Notes: generated by a model from the sequence alone, not told the origin. A stretch of DNA of 43,105 nucleotides from Listeria floridensis FSL S10-1187 (GCF_000525875.1 NZ_AODF01000021.1:1-43105), one strand, 5' to 3'; counted from the first letter of the stretch, positions 1 to 8,683 are shown. Translations and numbers: made by a program.

Positions 1-1
1 A

Positions 2-236
2 GTTGAAGTAGAGAACGCTACTCTCATCAAAAGTGATTGCTGAACGGATTGATAAAGCTTATGAGGAGAAGCAAAAAGCCTTTTATACAGAAGCCAAAAA
101 ATATTTGGATACTTTTCTCGGACAATTGATTGAAGAAGAAAACTTTACTGGGCGCCGTTTATTTCAAGTTCAGACAGAAAAAAATCAATTTCAAAAAAAG
201 CTATCAAAACCCATATTCAGTGGAAGCGATGAATAA
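2..236 (+). CDS. C-terminal fragment of an unknown protein, cut by the window edge
   Basis: The open frame starting at base 2 (VEVENATLIK...) stops at a TGA near base 41. A second frame overlaps it and runs to a TAA at 234-236, rich in Glu and Lys (AYEEKQKAFYTEAKKYLD). Removing one A from the short run at 29-32 would join the two frames. Alternatively the second frame could begin at the GTG at 33, but I see no good ribosome binding site there. A rho-independent terminator follows directly, which fits the end of a transcription unit. I do not recognise the family. The charged composition suggests a helical cytoplasmic protein. Confidence that something is coded here is moderate, and its function is unknown. 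Confidence 0.4.
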
Positions 237-249
237 TCGCCATTTTTTG

Positions 250-275
250 ACAGTTACTTCGGTAGCTGTTTTTTT
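250..275 (+). terminator. Rho-independent terminator after the first fragment
   Basis: An 8-bp stem (ACAGTTAC / GTAGCTGT, one G-U pair) closes a TTCG tetraloop and is followed by a run of eight T. It separates the edge fragment from the amino-acid transporter operon. Confidence 0.8.
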
Positions 276-329
276 CTACTTTAAAATAGGCATTCGCAAG
301 CGGTTGCAAAAACTTATCGTAAATAATTA

Positions 330-358
330 TGGTCAATAACCTTGCCTTATGGTAAAAT
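330..358 (+). promoter_or_regulatory. Predicted sigma-A promoter of the glutamine-type transporter
   Basis: TGGTCA (330-335) and TAAAAT (353-358) are separated by 17 bp and lie about 65 bp upstream of the transporter start codon. The -35 matches the consensus at four of six bases. This is a sequence match only. Confidence 0.5.
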
Positions 359-421
359 GCTAAAGGTGAAGTTTTTGAAACTCACAATGTAATTTTTCTA
401 GATAGAACAGGGGAGAGAATA

Positions 422-1840
422 GTGAAACAATTTAAATTTTTAGTACCATTACTTGTGCTCGCTGCGATTTTGTTAGGCAGTTTCAGTTCGCCTGTAAACG
501 CAGCAGCAAAGCATTATGAAATAGCGACAGACGAAACTTTTGCACCGTTTGAGTTCCAGAACAGTAAGGGTGATTTAATCGGTATCGATATGGATATCTT
601 AAAAGCAATAGCGAAAGATCAAGGCTTTACATATACAGTCAAACCAATGGGTTTCAATGCAGCTGTTCAAGCACTTGAGGGTGGACAAGTTGATGGCGTA
701 ATCGCCGGTATGAGTATTACGGATGAACGTAAAAACAAGTTTGACTTTTCAGAGCCTTATTTTGATTCAGGTGTTGTTATGGCGATTAAAAAAGATAATA
801 ACAGCATTAAATCATATGAAGACTTAAAAGGTAAAAAAGTGGCTGTAAAAACAGGAACAGAAGGCTATGCATTTGCTGAAAAAAATAAGGATAAATATGG
901 CTATACACTAGTTCCGTTTGATGATTCTGCGAGCATGTATGAAGATGTAAAAGGCGGAAACTCAGCGGCTTGTTTCGATGACTATCCTGTTTTAGCATAT
1001 GGTGTGAAACAAGGAAATGGGTTAAAAATCGTAACTGAAAAAGAAAGTGGAGGTCAGTACGGTTTCGCGGTTAAAAAAGGTGAAAATAAAGAGCTACGCG
1101 AGGCATTTAATAAAGGTCTTGTCAATATCAAAAACAGCGGTGAATATGAAAAAATCTTAGACGAGTATATTGGTTCAGATACGAAGGCAGATACATTTTG
1201 GGATACACTAATGGCGAGTATGCCATCACTCCTTCTTGGACTTTGGAATACGATCAAACTGACTGTGATCTCTCTCGTCTTTGCAGCAATTCTCGGACTT
1301 TTGTTCGGGTTCCTTAAAGTAAGCCGCAGTAAGTGGCTCCGAGGAATCGCAACCGTTTATGTAGATGTTTTCCGAGGTATTCCACTAATTGTTTTAGCCT
1401 TTTTCATCTACTTTGGTATTCCGCAAGCATTCAATTTCCGAATGGATCCAAGTGTGGCGGCAGTTATCACGCTCAGTCTTAATGCAGGAGCCTATATCAC
1501 TGAAATCATCCGAGGAGGTATCCTTGCGATCGATAAAGGGCAGATGGAAGCGGCGCGCTCGCTAGGTCTCCCGTATGGCACTTCAATGCTGAAAATTATT
1601 TTACCACAAGCTGTCCGGGTGATGGTTCCGTCATTTATCAACCAGTTTGTTATTACGCTAAAAGATACATCAATCATGAGCATCATTGGGATTGTAGAGC
1701 TCACACAATCTGGAAAAATCATCATTGCTCGTACCTTTGAAACATCCGGCATTTGGCTAGTTGTTGCGATTATGTACCTGATTGTTATCACAGCACTTAC
1801 AAAACTTTCGAATGTCCTTGAAAGGAGACTCGGCAAATGA
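422..1840 (+). CDS. Glutamine-type ABC importer, fused substrate-binding protein and permease
   Basis: A 472-residue membrane protein that should capture a polar amino acid outside the cell and pass it through the membrane. Residues 1-28 form a signal/anchor segment. Residues about 31-250 are a family-3 solute-binding domain ([13 protein letters not shown], then [11 protein letters not shown]). From about 260 to the end is a HisM/GlnP-type permease with several membrane helices and the EAA loop ([20 protein letters not shown], about 375-395) that docks the ATPase. The fusion is the GlnP arrangement common in Firmicutes. The GTG start at 422 follows AGGGGAGAG. It overlaps the downstream ATPase gene by 4 bp, so translation is probably coupled. 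Glutamine is the likely substrate, but this is inferred from family. Confidence 0.9.
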   Translation: MKQFKFLVPLLVLAAILLGSFSSPVNAAAKHYEIATDETFAPFEFQNSKGDLIGIDMDILKAIAKDQGFTYTVKPMGFNAAVQALEGGQVDGVIAGMSITDERKNKFDFSEPYFDSGVVMAIKKDNNSIKSYEDLKGKKVAVKTGTEGYAFAEKNKDKYGYTLVPFDDSASMYEDVKGGNSAACFDDYPVLAYGVKQGNGLKIVTEKESGGQYGFAVKKGENKELREAFNKGLVNIKNSGEYEKILDEYIGSDTKADTFWDTLMASMPSLLLGLWNTIKLTVISLVFAAILGLLFGFLKVSRSKWLRGIATVYVDVFRGIPLIVLAFFIYFGIPQAFNFRMDPSVAAVITLSLNAGAYITEIIRGGILAIDKGQMEAARSLGLPYGTSMLKIILPQAVRVMVPSFINQFVITLKDTSIMSIIGIVELTQSGKIIIARTFETSGIWLVVAIMYLIVITALTKLSNVLERRLGK

Positions 1841-2565
1841 CAAAATTAAAAGTAGCAAATCTCAAGAAAAATTTTGGCACAAATGAAGTGCTTAAAGACA
1901 TAAATCTAGAGGTTTCAGAAGGCGAAGTCGTCTGTCTGATCGGTCCGTCCGGCTCTGGGAAAAGTACGTTTTTGCGATGCTTAAATCAGCTCGAGGAGAT
2001 TACCGCCGGTGAAGTAATTGTTGACGACTACAATTTAACAGACAAAAAAACCAACATCAACAAGGTTAGGGAAAATATTGGAATGGTCTTCCAACACTTT
2101 AATCTCTTTCCACACAAAACGGTGCTTGAAAACATTATATTTGCTCCGGTCGAACTAAAAAAGCGCTCAAAAGAGGAAGCTCGTGAACTTGGAATAAAAC
2201 TTCTTGATCGAGTGGGATTGAAAGAAAAGGCCGACAGCTATCCAAGTGAACTTTCGGGCGGACAAAAGCAACGTGTTGCTATTGCGAGGGCGCTTGCAAT
2301 GGGACCAGATATCATGTTATTTGACGAACCAACATCTGCTCTTGATCCTGAAATGGTAGGAGAGGTCTTGAATGTAATGAAAGATCTTGTAAAAGAAGGA
2401 ATGACAATGCTTGTTGTCACACATGAAATGGGATTTGCTCGTGAGGTTGGGGATCGTGTAATCTTTATGGATGGCGGCTACATTGTTGAAGACGGGACGC
2501 CAGATGAAATTTTTGACCGTCCAACTCATGAACGAACAAAGAGCTTTTTAGATAAAGTGCTATAA
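1837..2565 (+). CDS. Polar amino-acid ABC transporter ATP-binding protein (GlnQ-type)
   Basis: A 242-residue cytoplasmic ATPase that powers the fused binding-protein/permease encoded just upstream. It shows Walker [10 protein letters not shown] (about 36-44), the Q-loop in [10 protein letters not shown], signature LSGGQKQR (about 138), Walker B IMLFDEP with the D-loop SALDPE, and the switch histidine in VTHEMG. The length and the FNLFPH motif are typical of the GlnQ/HisP amino-acid subfamily. The ATG lies inside the last codons of the upstream gene (ATGA overlap), making a two-gene operon that ends at the terminator 7 bp after the stop. Confidence 0.93.
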   Translation: MTKLKVANLKKNFGTNEVLKDINLEVSEGEVVCLIGPSGSGKSTFLRCLNQLEEITAGEVIVDDYNLTDKKTNINKVRENIGMVFQHFNLFPHKTVLENIIFAPVELKKRSKEEARELGIKLLDRVGLKEKADSYPSELSGGQKQRVAIARALAMGPDIMLFDEPTSALDPEMVGEVLNVMKDLVKEGMTMLVVTHEMGFAREVGDRVIFMDGGYIVEDGTPDEIFDRPTHERTKSFLDKVL

Positions 2566-2571
2566 AATTTG

Positions 2572-2598
2572 ACCTGTTTTAGAAAGCAGGTTTTTTTT
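2572..2598 (+). terminator. Terminator of the glutamine-type transporter operon
   Basis: An 8-bp stem (ACCTGTTT / AAGCAGGT with one G-U pair) is followed by eight T, 7 bp after the ATPase stop codon. Confidence 0.85.
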
Positions 2599-2788
2599 GT
2601 ATGTTTAATTGATTTTTGATCAAAAGTAAGGGTTTTCTTTATTCTGAGTTATTTAATCAAGATTAATCAAATAATATGTTAAAAAAAGGTATTTTTATAG
2701 TAAGTTTTATGTTAAAGTAAGTGTAAAGAGAGAAAACGCTTCAACAATTGAATGAAAACTAATTTCTTGAAACGGAGTGATTGAGAAG

Positions 2789-2935
2789 ATGAAGGAAAAC
2801 CGAAATGAGATGGATAAGGTTATTCAAAATCTCAAGTTGGAAGGAATTACTGTTGAAAAGACAAAGTCGCGCAAGGAGATTTGGCAAAAACTTCAGGTTA
2901 AGCCAATGCCGAAAGTGGAGCTTAGTCTGCGTTAA
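2789..2935 (+). CDS. Small conserved-looking protein of unknown function, 48 aa
   Basis: ATG at 2789 opens a 48-codon frame preceded by a plausible GGAG (2774-2777) at long spacing. A strong terminator starts one base after its stop, which argues that it is a real short gene. The peptide is charged and soluble: MKENRNEMDKVIQNLKL, then a basic stretch KTKSRKEIWQK and a tail KPMPKVELSLR. There is no membrane segment and no cysteine. A small hypothetical gene at the same relative place (between the glutamine transporter and a TetR/SMR block) exists, as I recall, in L. monocytogenes. Function is unknown. Confidence 0.6.
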   Translation: MKENRNEMDKVIQNLKLEGITVEKTKSRKEIWQKLQVKPMPKVELSLR

Positions 2936-2936
2936 T

Positions 2937-2986
2937 AAAACAAAGGGTCTCTGAGGGAGCAAATTGCCTCTGAGGCCTTTTGTTTT
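2937..2986 (+). terminator. Large terminator hairpin after the 48-aa gene
   Basis: A long imperfect inverted repeat, AAAACAAAGGGTCTCTGAGG against CCTCTGAGGCCTTTTGTTTT, surrounds a loop of about 10 nt. The A-rich 5' arm and T-rich 3' arm suggest it can work in both directions. Confidence 0.8.
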
Positions 2987-3107
2987 GCTTGTCATCAGAA
3001 AGTAATTAAGTTTTGATTTTATTGTTATACAATTCAGTACAAAATGGTGTATGATAAAATATATAGCATTTTAAAGCAAAATTTGTGAGAAAAATGAGGC
3101 AGAGTTG

Positions 3108-3880
3108 ATGAAAAGAGAACCATTAAATCAAAAGTCGATCTACATTCATATGGATAGCGTGATTAATAATGTCGTGACGAGCGGCATTACTTTTTGCGAT
3201 TTTATGCAAGGAGTTCCAGCTCCGCCAGATAATATTTTATTAATCAAGCATAAATTCAAGGACACATCTTATAATGCGCACACAGCATTTCACTACTTGG
3301 ACTCGAGCGATTTAAAAAATGCTTCGAAATGCACCACTTATTAAATTTCAAAATTTTTTGTTGGATTGATTTTGAAGATCTTGAGCTTGTGAATCAGCTG
3401 TCTCCTCAAGAAGTGGCAGAATTGCTTTATCTGGCGCACACTGGGAGACATTTACGATCGCCGTTTTATTATAAGCTTCAAAATAACTTTGTCTATTTAA
3501 CAAAAAAAGACGGACGCTATAATAAAGTTTATTATCGTAATATGAATCATTTCTATACAGTGCTAGGACAGACGATTGCAAGAAAAACAGAAGAATTGAT
3601 TAACGAAAAATCATTTTTGTCTCTGAATCGTAAAAAAGCAGTTGTTGCACCGCCAAGTGATCTTTTAAAGAAGTTGGCTCCTTATTTTAAAGAAGGTGCA
3701 TGCATCGCTTTTGCTCATGCTGAGAAAACACGCACTCAAATTAAAGTTCCAATCGGTATTGATCTCGAAGAAGACATGTCGGAACTTGAAATTTCATTGG
3801 AAGATTTAGACTATCGTAAGGTTGTTGCCGAACTTATTTATGATTTAAAACAATCTGGGTGGATATACATTGAGAAATAG
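3108..3880 (+). CDS. Uncharacterised protein, about 257 aa, split by one apparent frameshift
   Basis: Two overlapping frames join into one protein if the A6 run at 3318-3323 had one more A. The sequence then runs ...YLDSSDLKKCFEMHHLLNFK... and on to the stop at 3878-3880. The ATG at 3108 follows GAGGCAGAG. The merged protein is soluble and has no signal peptide. Recognisable stretches include LSPQEVAELLYLAHTGRHLR, PFYYKLQNNFVYLTKKDGRY and a C-terminal helix-rich end DLKQSGWIYIEK. I do not recognise a named domain. A gene of similar size lies upstream of the TetR/SMR block in L. monocytogenes as I recall. The break lies in a homopolymer, like nine others in this window, so a sequence error is more likely than decay. 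Confidence 0.7.
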
Positions 3881-3913
3881 ATCAAAAAAGGCTTTACATT
3901 TGATCTATTTTTT
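3877..3913 (+). terminator. Terminator overlapping the tetR promoter
   Basis: A 10-bp perfect stem, ATAGATCAAA / TTTGATCTAT, is followed by a T run. It begins inside the stop codon of the preceding gene, and its loop and 3' arm contain the -35 and spacer of the next promoter. Confidence 0.75.
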
Positions 3914-3939
3914 GTTATATTTAACCTAACGAACGTTAG
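3893..3939 (+). promoter_or_regulatory. tetR promoter with a TetR-type operator palindrome
   Basis: TTTACA (3893-3898) and TATATT (3916-3921) are 17 bp apart. Immediately downstream (3926-3939) is the perfect inverted repeat CTAACG-AA-CGTTAG, covering the expected transcription start and 25 bp ahead of the TetR start codon. The position is right for autorepression of the tetR-SMR operon. That the encoded TetR binds here is an inference. Confidence 0.7.
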
Positions 3940-3964
3940 TTAATTGATCTGAGGAGGTCATTAG

Positions 3965-4523
3965 ATGTCTAAAGAAAGCTTGAAACAAGCGGCATTGATT
4001 TTGTTTTCTGAGAAAGGCTACGATGGAACAGCTTTATCTGAAATTGCGAAACAAGCGGGAATCAAAACCCCTTCAATCTATGCACATTTTGAATCAAAAG
4101 AGGCTCTCTACCTGACGATATATCGGGAAGTCATTCAGACTGAATTAGCGAATTTAAAACACAAGAAGCGGGAAGACTACGATACAACTGAAGATTATTT
4201 AAAAGCTTTTTTTTATGAAGCAACTGATTTTGAGAAAAATCCTGAAATCCGGCGTTTCTTTCAGAGGTCAATCTATTATCCACCCGTTTCGCTGAAAGAA
4301 AAAATGATCGAGGAAATGAAAAATTATGAGCAATTGACATTTGATAAGATTGGTACGTTGCTCGATGAAGTAACGCAAGACGAGACAAAAAAAAACACGC
4401 TGGATTAATGTGTTTTACGCTTTACTTGATGGCCTTGGAATTGAACACGATCTCTACGATCTAGCTGAATTTGAAAAAAGAAGAAATTCAGCTTTTGAAA
4501 CATTAGTTTTACTACTAAAATAA
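3965..4523 (+). CDS. TetR-family repressor of the SMR exporter pair, one apparent frameshift
   Basis: The N-terminal helix-turn-helix is clear: ALILFSEKGYDGTALSEIAKQAGIKTPSIYAHFESKEAL (residues about 10-48). The as-read frame stops at 4406-4408. One extra A in the A9 run at 4387-4395 explains this, and after correction the protein continues TRWINVFYALLDGLGIEHD... to a TAA at 4521-4523, giving about 185 residues, normal for TetR. The ATG at 3965 follows GAGGAGG. The corrected stop overlaps the ribosome binding site of the first SMR gene, so the three genes form one operon. It probably senses a substrate of the exporter. The ligand cannot be told from sequence. Confidence 0.85.
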
Positions 4524-4537
4524 AGGAGAAGATGACA

Positions 4538-4873
4538 ATGGCTTGGTTTTATTTAGTTTTGGCCGGACTTTCAGAAATCGTCTGGGCATTTGGTTTAAAA
4601 GAATCGCATGGTTTCACTATTCACAGTTACAGTTTGCTTACAATCGTTTTCTTGATTATTAGTTTTGGTTTGTTCGCAAAAGCAATGAAGGCTATCCCAA
4701 TTGGAACGGCCTATGCTGTTTTTACTGGAATTGGAGCGGCAGGAACCGCTGTTGTCGGAATAGTATTTTTACATGAACCGGCAGGCTTATTTAAAATTAT
4801 CTCACTTATTGTACTGGTTTCAGGAATTATTGGATTGAAACTTGCAGATGATGGAAAGGAAGGGGAAAGCTAA
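4538..4873 (+). CDS. SMR-family small exporter, first subunit (Gdx/SugE-like)
   Basis: A 111-residue, four-helix small multidrug resistance protein of the cytoplasmic membrane. The essential membrane glutamate is in AGLSEIVWAFGLK (residue about 13), followed by the guanidinium-exporter-like stretch GLKESHGF and the conserved IPIGTAYAVFTGIGAAGT. The WAFGLK..HGF pattern resembles SugE/Gdx more than EmrE. ATG 4538 is preferred over ATG 4532 because AAAGGAG at 4523-4529 is 8 bp away. The stop overlaps the start of the second SMR gene by one base. Such tandem genes usually encode a heterodimer. Guanidinium or a quaternary amine is the likely substrate by family. Confidence 0.88.
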   Translation: MAWFYLVLAGLSEIVWAFGLKESHGFTIHSYSLLTIVFLIISFGLFAKAMKAIPIGTAYAVFTGIGAAGTAVVGIVFLHEPAGLFKIISLIVLVSGIIGLKLADDGKEGES

Positions 4874-5193
4874 TGGCTTGGGTATATTTGATTATTGCTG
4901 GTCTTTGTGAAATGAGTTTCGTTGTCACAATGAAGCTGTCTCATGGGTTTAAAAAGTTAGGCTATTCAATCATTACGATTTTATTTATGGCCTGTAGTTT
5001 CTTCTTATTATCACATGCGCTTAAAACGATCCCGATTGGAACAGGTTACGCGATTTGGACAGGAATAGGGGCGGTTGGAAGTGTTCTGATGGGCATGTTT
5101 TTCTTTAAAGAAAAGAAAAGTGTCATGAAAATTTTCTTTATTGCAATGATTGTGGCTGGTGTAGTTGGTTTGAAATTAACTTCTGGTGCTTAA
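4873..5193 (+). CDS. SMR-family small exporter, second subunit
   Basis: A 106-residue, four-helix SMR protein and partner of the gene it overlaps (TAATG junction). The catalytic glutamate is in AGLCEMSFVVTMK (about residue 13), followed by KLSHGF and IPIGTGYAIWTGIGAVG. The two subunits differ mainly in helix 1 and the loops, as in paired SMR systems such as YkkC/YkkD. Loop charges differ (KEKK here), consistent with opposite insertion of the two subunits, which is an inference. A strong terminator follows the stop. No guanidine (ykkC-type) riboswitch is visible upstream. Control appears to be by the TetR repressor. Confidence 0.88.
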   Translation: MAWVYLIIAGLCEMSFVVTMKLSHGFKKLGYSIITILFMACSFFLLSHALKTIPIGTGYAIWTGIGAVGSVLMGMFFFKEKKSVMKIFFIAMIVAGVVGLKLTSGA

Positions 5194-5196
5194 TGA

Positions 5197-5275
5197 AAAG
5201 AGCGCGGCAAAAGCAGTTTTGATGTGGGACAAAAAAGTCTCTTCCAAAAAAAGTTTTTGCCACGCTCTTTTTTTG
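5197..5275 (+). terminator. Long terminator after the SMR operon
   Basis: An outer stem of about 16 bp (AAAAGAGCGCGGCAAAA against TTTTGCCACGCTCTTTT, one G-U pair) encloses a second small hairpin and ends in a T run. The flanking A and T runs would allow action in both directions. Confidence 0.85.
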
Positions 5276-5396
5276 TTCGAATTTCGTTCAAAGCACATAT
5301 TTTTCTTCAAACCAGATTTTTATATAGAAATTCCTTTTAATCTACTGGAAACATGGTAAAATAGACTACAGAAATGCAAGAATCCGGAGGGATATC

Positions 5397-6509
5397 ATGA
5401 AAACTAAATTAGTTTTACTTTACGGCGGAAAATCTGCTGAACACGAAGTTTCGCTTCAAACAGCGCTTTCTGTCATTAATGCACTTGATTTAAATAAATT
5501 TGAAGCTCTGCCCGTTTACATAACGAATGACGGTGAGTGGGTTCAAGGCCCAGAAATTACTCATAAATTAGAGTTTGCTGATCAGTTGCGTTTTTCTGCG
5601 GAAGATAAATTTCAATTGGCAGAAAAAGTGGAGGAAGTTTCAACTGGTTTTGGAATCAGTCCAGCAGAAGTTACAGAAAACCATGAAAATACAGTGGTAT
5701 TTCCATTACTTCATGGTCCAAATGGTGAAGATGGAACCGTACAAGGGTTGCTTGAAGTTTTGAATGTGCCTTACGTAGGGAACGGTGTACTTGCTTCGGC
5801 TGCTGCGATGGATAAAATTGTGATGAAAAAAGTTTTTGCAGATGCGGGGATTCCGCAATTGCCGGCTGTAGCAGTACGTGCGATTGACTGGCGCAACTAT
5901 CGCGATGAAATGGTTGCTGATATGGAAACTGCGCTTGAATATCCTATGTTTGTCAAACCGGCAAATCTGGGTTCGAGTGTCGGTATCGGTAAAGCCGAAA
6001 ATCGGGATGGACTTTATGCGGCTATGGATGAAGCCTTCCTCTATGATCGGCGTGTGGTGGTAGAGCAAGGGGTTGTCGCTCGCGAAATTGAACTTGCTGT
6101 ACTTGGAAATGATATGCCAGTTTGCTCAGTTCCTGGGGAAATTCTTCCGAAGGGTTCGAAGGCAGTTTTTTATGATTATAAGGCGAAGTACCAAGATAAT
6201 GATACGACGCTTGTTATTCCGGCTGAGGTTAGTGAAGAAGTGGAAAATAAATTGAAAGAATATGCAGTGCAAGCCTTTTTGGGACTAGATGCAAGCGGTC
6301 TTGTTCGTGCAGATTTCTTTGTGACCGATAAGAATGAAATTTATTTGAATGAAGTGAACACGATGCCGGGCTTTACGCCTGTCAGCATGTATCCACTTCT
6401 TTGGCAAGCAAGCGGTTTGCCGTATGATAAATTGATTGAACAGCTGGTAGAACTTGGGCTGGAACGTTATGAAGCGAAAAGCCATCTCAAATATCGCTTA
6501 GAAGATTAA
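5397..6509 (+). CDS. ddl: D-alanine--D-alanine ligase
   Basis: A 370-residue cytoplasmic ATP-grasp ligase that joins two D-alanines for the peptidoglycan stem. The N-terminal GGKSAEHEVSLQTA (about 11-24) is the family signature. LHGPNGEDGTVQG and the ATP-grasp segment YPMFVKPANLGSSVGIGKAE follow. The metal-binding end is LNEVNTMPGFTPVSMYP (about 315-331). The length matches the Listeria/Bacillus enzyme. ATG 5397 follows GGAGGGA, and a -10-like TAAAAT is at 5357-5362. It is followed by a terminator and then murF, which performs the next step, adding the dipeptide to UDP-MurNAc-tripeptide. Confidence 0.95.
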   Translation: MKTKLVLLYGGKSAEHEVSLQTALSVINALDLNKFEALPVYITNDGEWVQGPEITHKLEFADQLRFSAEDKFQLAEKVEEVSTGFGISPAEVTENHENTVVFPLLHGPNGEDGTVQGLLEVLNVPYVGNGVLASAAAMDKIVMKKVFADAGIPQLPAVAVRAIDWRNYRDEMVADMETALEYPMFVKPANLGSSVGIGKAENRDGLYAAMDEAFLYDRRVVVEQGVVAREIELAVLGNDMPVCSVPGEILPKGSKAVFYDYKAKYQDNDTTLVIPAEVSEEVENKLKEYAVQAFLGLDASGLVRADFFVTDKNEIYLNEVNTMPGFTPVSMYPLLWQASGLPYDKLIEQLVELGLERYEAKSHLKYRLED

Positions 6510-6518
6510 ATACAAGAA

Positions 6519-6550
6519 AAGTAGTTTGATTCAGTTCAAACTGCTTTTTT
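6519..6550 (+). terminator. Terminator between ddl and murF
   Basis: An 11-bp stem (AAGTAGTTTGA / TCAAACTGCTT, one G-U pair) with a short loop and a T6 tail lies between the two cell-wall genes. murF starts only 20 bp further on, so some read-through or an unrecognised promoter is needed. Confidence 0.75.
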
Positions 6551-6569
6551 CTGGAAAGTAGGAACGAAA

Positions 6570-7943
6570 TTGAAGAAAACGCTTTTGGAAATCGCACAAC
6601 TCGTTTCCGGTACATTGAATGATGTTTTGTTTGGCGAAACGGAAATTACTGGAGTTTGTTTTGATACGCGTCAGCTTGAAGACGGTGACTTATTTATTCC
6701 ATTTGTAGGAGAAACGCGGGATGGGCATTCGTTTGTTAGGGGAGCTGTTGATGGGGGCGCGGCTGCAAGTTTTTGGCAAGCCGATATCCCGAATCCGCCA
6801 AGCGATATTCCGCTTGTGATTGTTGAAAATAGTGCGCTTGCGTTCGAGACATTTGCTGCAAAATATTTGGCTGAGGTAGCGCCGAAAGTGATTGCGATTA
6901 CTGGGAGCAACGGGAAAACAACGACGAAGGATATTACACGGGCAATCATTGGAAGTCGCTACAAGGTGCACGCGACAAGTGGAAATTTTAATAATCATAT
7001 TGGGCTTCCGTACACAATTTTGTCGATGCCAGATGATACTGAGGTTGCGATTCTTGAAATGGGAATGAATCACCGACATGAAATTGAGAAATTGACGCGG
7101 ATCGCGGAGCCAGACTTGGCGATTATTACGAATATCGGCGAGGCGCATATTGAATACCTTGGTTCAAGAGAGGAAATTGCGAAGGCGAAACTTGAAATTA
7201 CGCTTGGATTGAAACAAGATGGCATTTTAATTTATCCACAAGATGAGGTGTTGATTGAACGTCATTTGCCAAATGGCGTCAAAACGGAAACTTTTGGAAA
7301 AACGGGCGATGCGGATATTTATCCGCTTGAAATTCATACAGAGATTGAAGGGACTCGCTTTATCAGCAGTCTAGATCCAGATACGGAGCTTGTGGTACCG
7401 ATTATTGGGGAACATAATGTGTATAATACGATGGCAGCGCTGCTTGCAGCGCGTGAGCTGGGTATTGATGTGAAAATGGCAGCTACGGCACTTACGGGAA
7501 TGGAACGTTCGAAAAATCGGTTAGAATGGCTCAAGGCTCCTCGAGGAACGCGCATTTTAAATGATTCCTACAATTCCAGCCCAACCGCTTTAAAAGCGGT
7601 TTTAAACACCTTTATGCATATGGACGCGAAGGGGCAGAAAAAAGTGGCTGTAGTAGCAGATATGCTTGAGCTCGGTAGCGATTCGGAGCGGTATCACCGT
7701 GAATCAGGTGCTGTTCTTGAAGCTCGGAGTATAGATGAAGTATTTGCATATGGGGAAGCAATGCACGCTTTTGTGGAAGCGGCAGCAGCAAAAATCGGCG
7801 CGGAGCACGTGCACTATTTCAAGACAAAGGACGAGCTTGAAACTGCGCTTTTAAATAATCTAACTGGAAATGAATGGGTTCTTTTTAAAGGTTCTTACGG
7901 AATGGGCTTGAAAGATGTCGTAGAAAAACTTATGATAGGGTAA
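6570..7943 (+). CDS. murF: UDP-N-acetylmuramoyl-tripeptide--D-alanyl-D-alanine ligase
   Basis: A 457-residue Mur ligase that adds D-Ala-D-Ala to the peptidoglycan precursor in the cytoplasm. The Mur P-loop is VIAITGSNGKTTTKD (about 108-122). Other family marks are SGNFNNHIGLPYT, LEMGMNHRHEI, ITNIGEAHIEYLGSREEIAKAK and NDSYNSSPTALKA. The length is normal for MurF. The likely start is the TTG at 6570 preceded by AGTAGGAA. It follows ddl, whose product it uses, and a serine esterase gene follows closely. Confidence 0.94.
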   Translation: MKKTLLEIAQLVSGTLNDVLFGETEITGVCFDTRQLEDGDLFIPFVGETRDGHSFVRGAVDGGAAASFWQADIPNPPSDIPLVIVENSALAFETFAAKYLAEVAPKVIAITGSNGKTTTKDITRAIIGSRYKVHATSGNFNNHIGLPYTILSMPDDTEVAILEMGMNHRHEIEKLTRIAEPDLAIITNIGEAHIEYLGSREEIAKAKLEITLGLKQDGILIYPQDEVLIERHLPNGVKTETFGKTGDADIYPLEIHTEIEGTRFISSLDPDTELVVPIIGEHNVYNTMAALLAARELGIDVKMAATALTGMERSKNRLEWLKAPRGTRILNDSYNSSPTALKAVLNTFMHMDAKGQKKVAVVADMLELGSDSERYHRESGAVLEARSIDEVFAYGEAMHAFVEAAAAKIGAEHVHYFKTKDELETALLNNLTGNEWVLFKGSYGMGLKDVVEKLMIG

Positions 7944-7983
7944 TAGCAGTTGATTGATTATAAAACAGGAGTTGACTATCAGA

Positions 7984-8673
7984 ATGGTTGCATGTTTGTG
8001 TATACATGGCTATACGGGCACGCCGGATGAAATCAAACCGCTTGCAGACTACTTACGGGCACATACGGATTGGGATGTATTAACGCCGACTCTTCCCGGG
8101 CATGATAATCCGCATCATCTTCGTAACGCTACGTATGAAGATTGGATTATTTTCATGGAAAGTATTTTGACGCAATTGCTTAAGGAAGATGAGGAAGTTT
8201 ATTTGATCGGCTTTTCGATGGGCGGGCTTCTCGCAGGATGGCTGACGCGTCATCATCCTGAAGTGAAAAAACTGGCGCTTTTAAGTACATCTGTCAATTA
8301 TCTTGACTGGCCGAACCTCGTTGTAAGTAAGGAACAGTTGTTTGTTGAAGTAAAGGATGACAGCTTAGAAAATAGTTCGGTATTTGGACGTTATTTTAAG
8401 AAGTTTACGGATGTCCCAAAGCAATCTAAGGCACAGCTTGCGAAAATGGTTGCACAAGCTAAACCTGTTTTTGAACATATTGAAATTCCAACTTTTATCG
8501 CACAGGGCGGTATGGATGCAGTTATCCCTCCGAAACAAAGTATTGATTTCTTGATGGATACGATTCCAGCGGCAAAAGAGCTGTTTGTGCTGGAAGAAGC
8601 CGGACATTTAATTTGTCAGGATAAGGATAATCAAATTTTGTTTGAAAAATTGTTAGCTTTTTTGAAGGAATAA
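7984..8673 (+). CDS. Alpha/beta-hydrolase, carboxylesterase family
   Basis: About 229 residues in one alpha/beta-hydrolase domain. The oxyanion region is CIHGYTGTPDE (about 6-16), the nucleophile elbow GFSMGG has its serine near residue 77, the acid is probably the Asp of GGMDAVIPP (about 178), and the catalytic histidine is in EEAGHLICQD (about 207). The resemblance is to the Est30/YvaK-type monoglyceride lipase/carboxylesterase group. The frame is open upstream, but ATG 7984 gives the usual N-terminus (MVACLCIHGYTG). The nearest AGGAG is 12 bp away, so the start is less certain. It follows murF by 40 bp and may be cotranscribed with it. The substrate is unknown. Confidence 0.88.
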   Translation: MVACLCIHGYTGTPDEIKPLADYLRAHTDWDVLTPTLPGHDNPHHLRNATYEDWIIFMESILTQLLKEDEEVYLIGFSMGGLLAGWLTRHHPEVKKLALLSTSVNYLDWPNLVVSKEQLFVEVKDDSLENSSVFGRYFKKFTDVPKQSKAQLAKMVAQAKPVFEHIEIPTFIAQGGMDAVIPPKQSIDFLMDTIPAAKELFVLEEAGHLICQDKDNQILFEKLLAFLKE

Positions 8674-8683
8674 AGAAACTTTG

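Noticed and set aside
130..339. 69-codon plus-strand frame after the edge fragment
   Set aside because: It overlaps the fragment and reads through the terminator hairpin at 250-275; no binding site.
2731..2744. Cre-like AGAAAACGCTTCAA before the 48-aa gene
   Set aside because: 12 of 14 consensus positions match, but no carbohydrate gene is nearby and the core is AT-flanked; not listed as a feature.
4538..5193. Search for a guanidine (ykkC-type) riboswitch upstream of the SMR genes
   Set aside because: The space before the first SMR gene is filled by tetR, and the tetR leader shows only a promoter and a palindrome.
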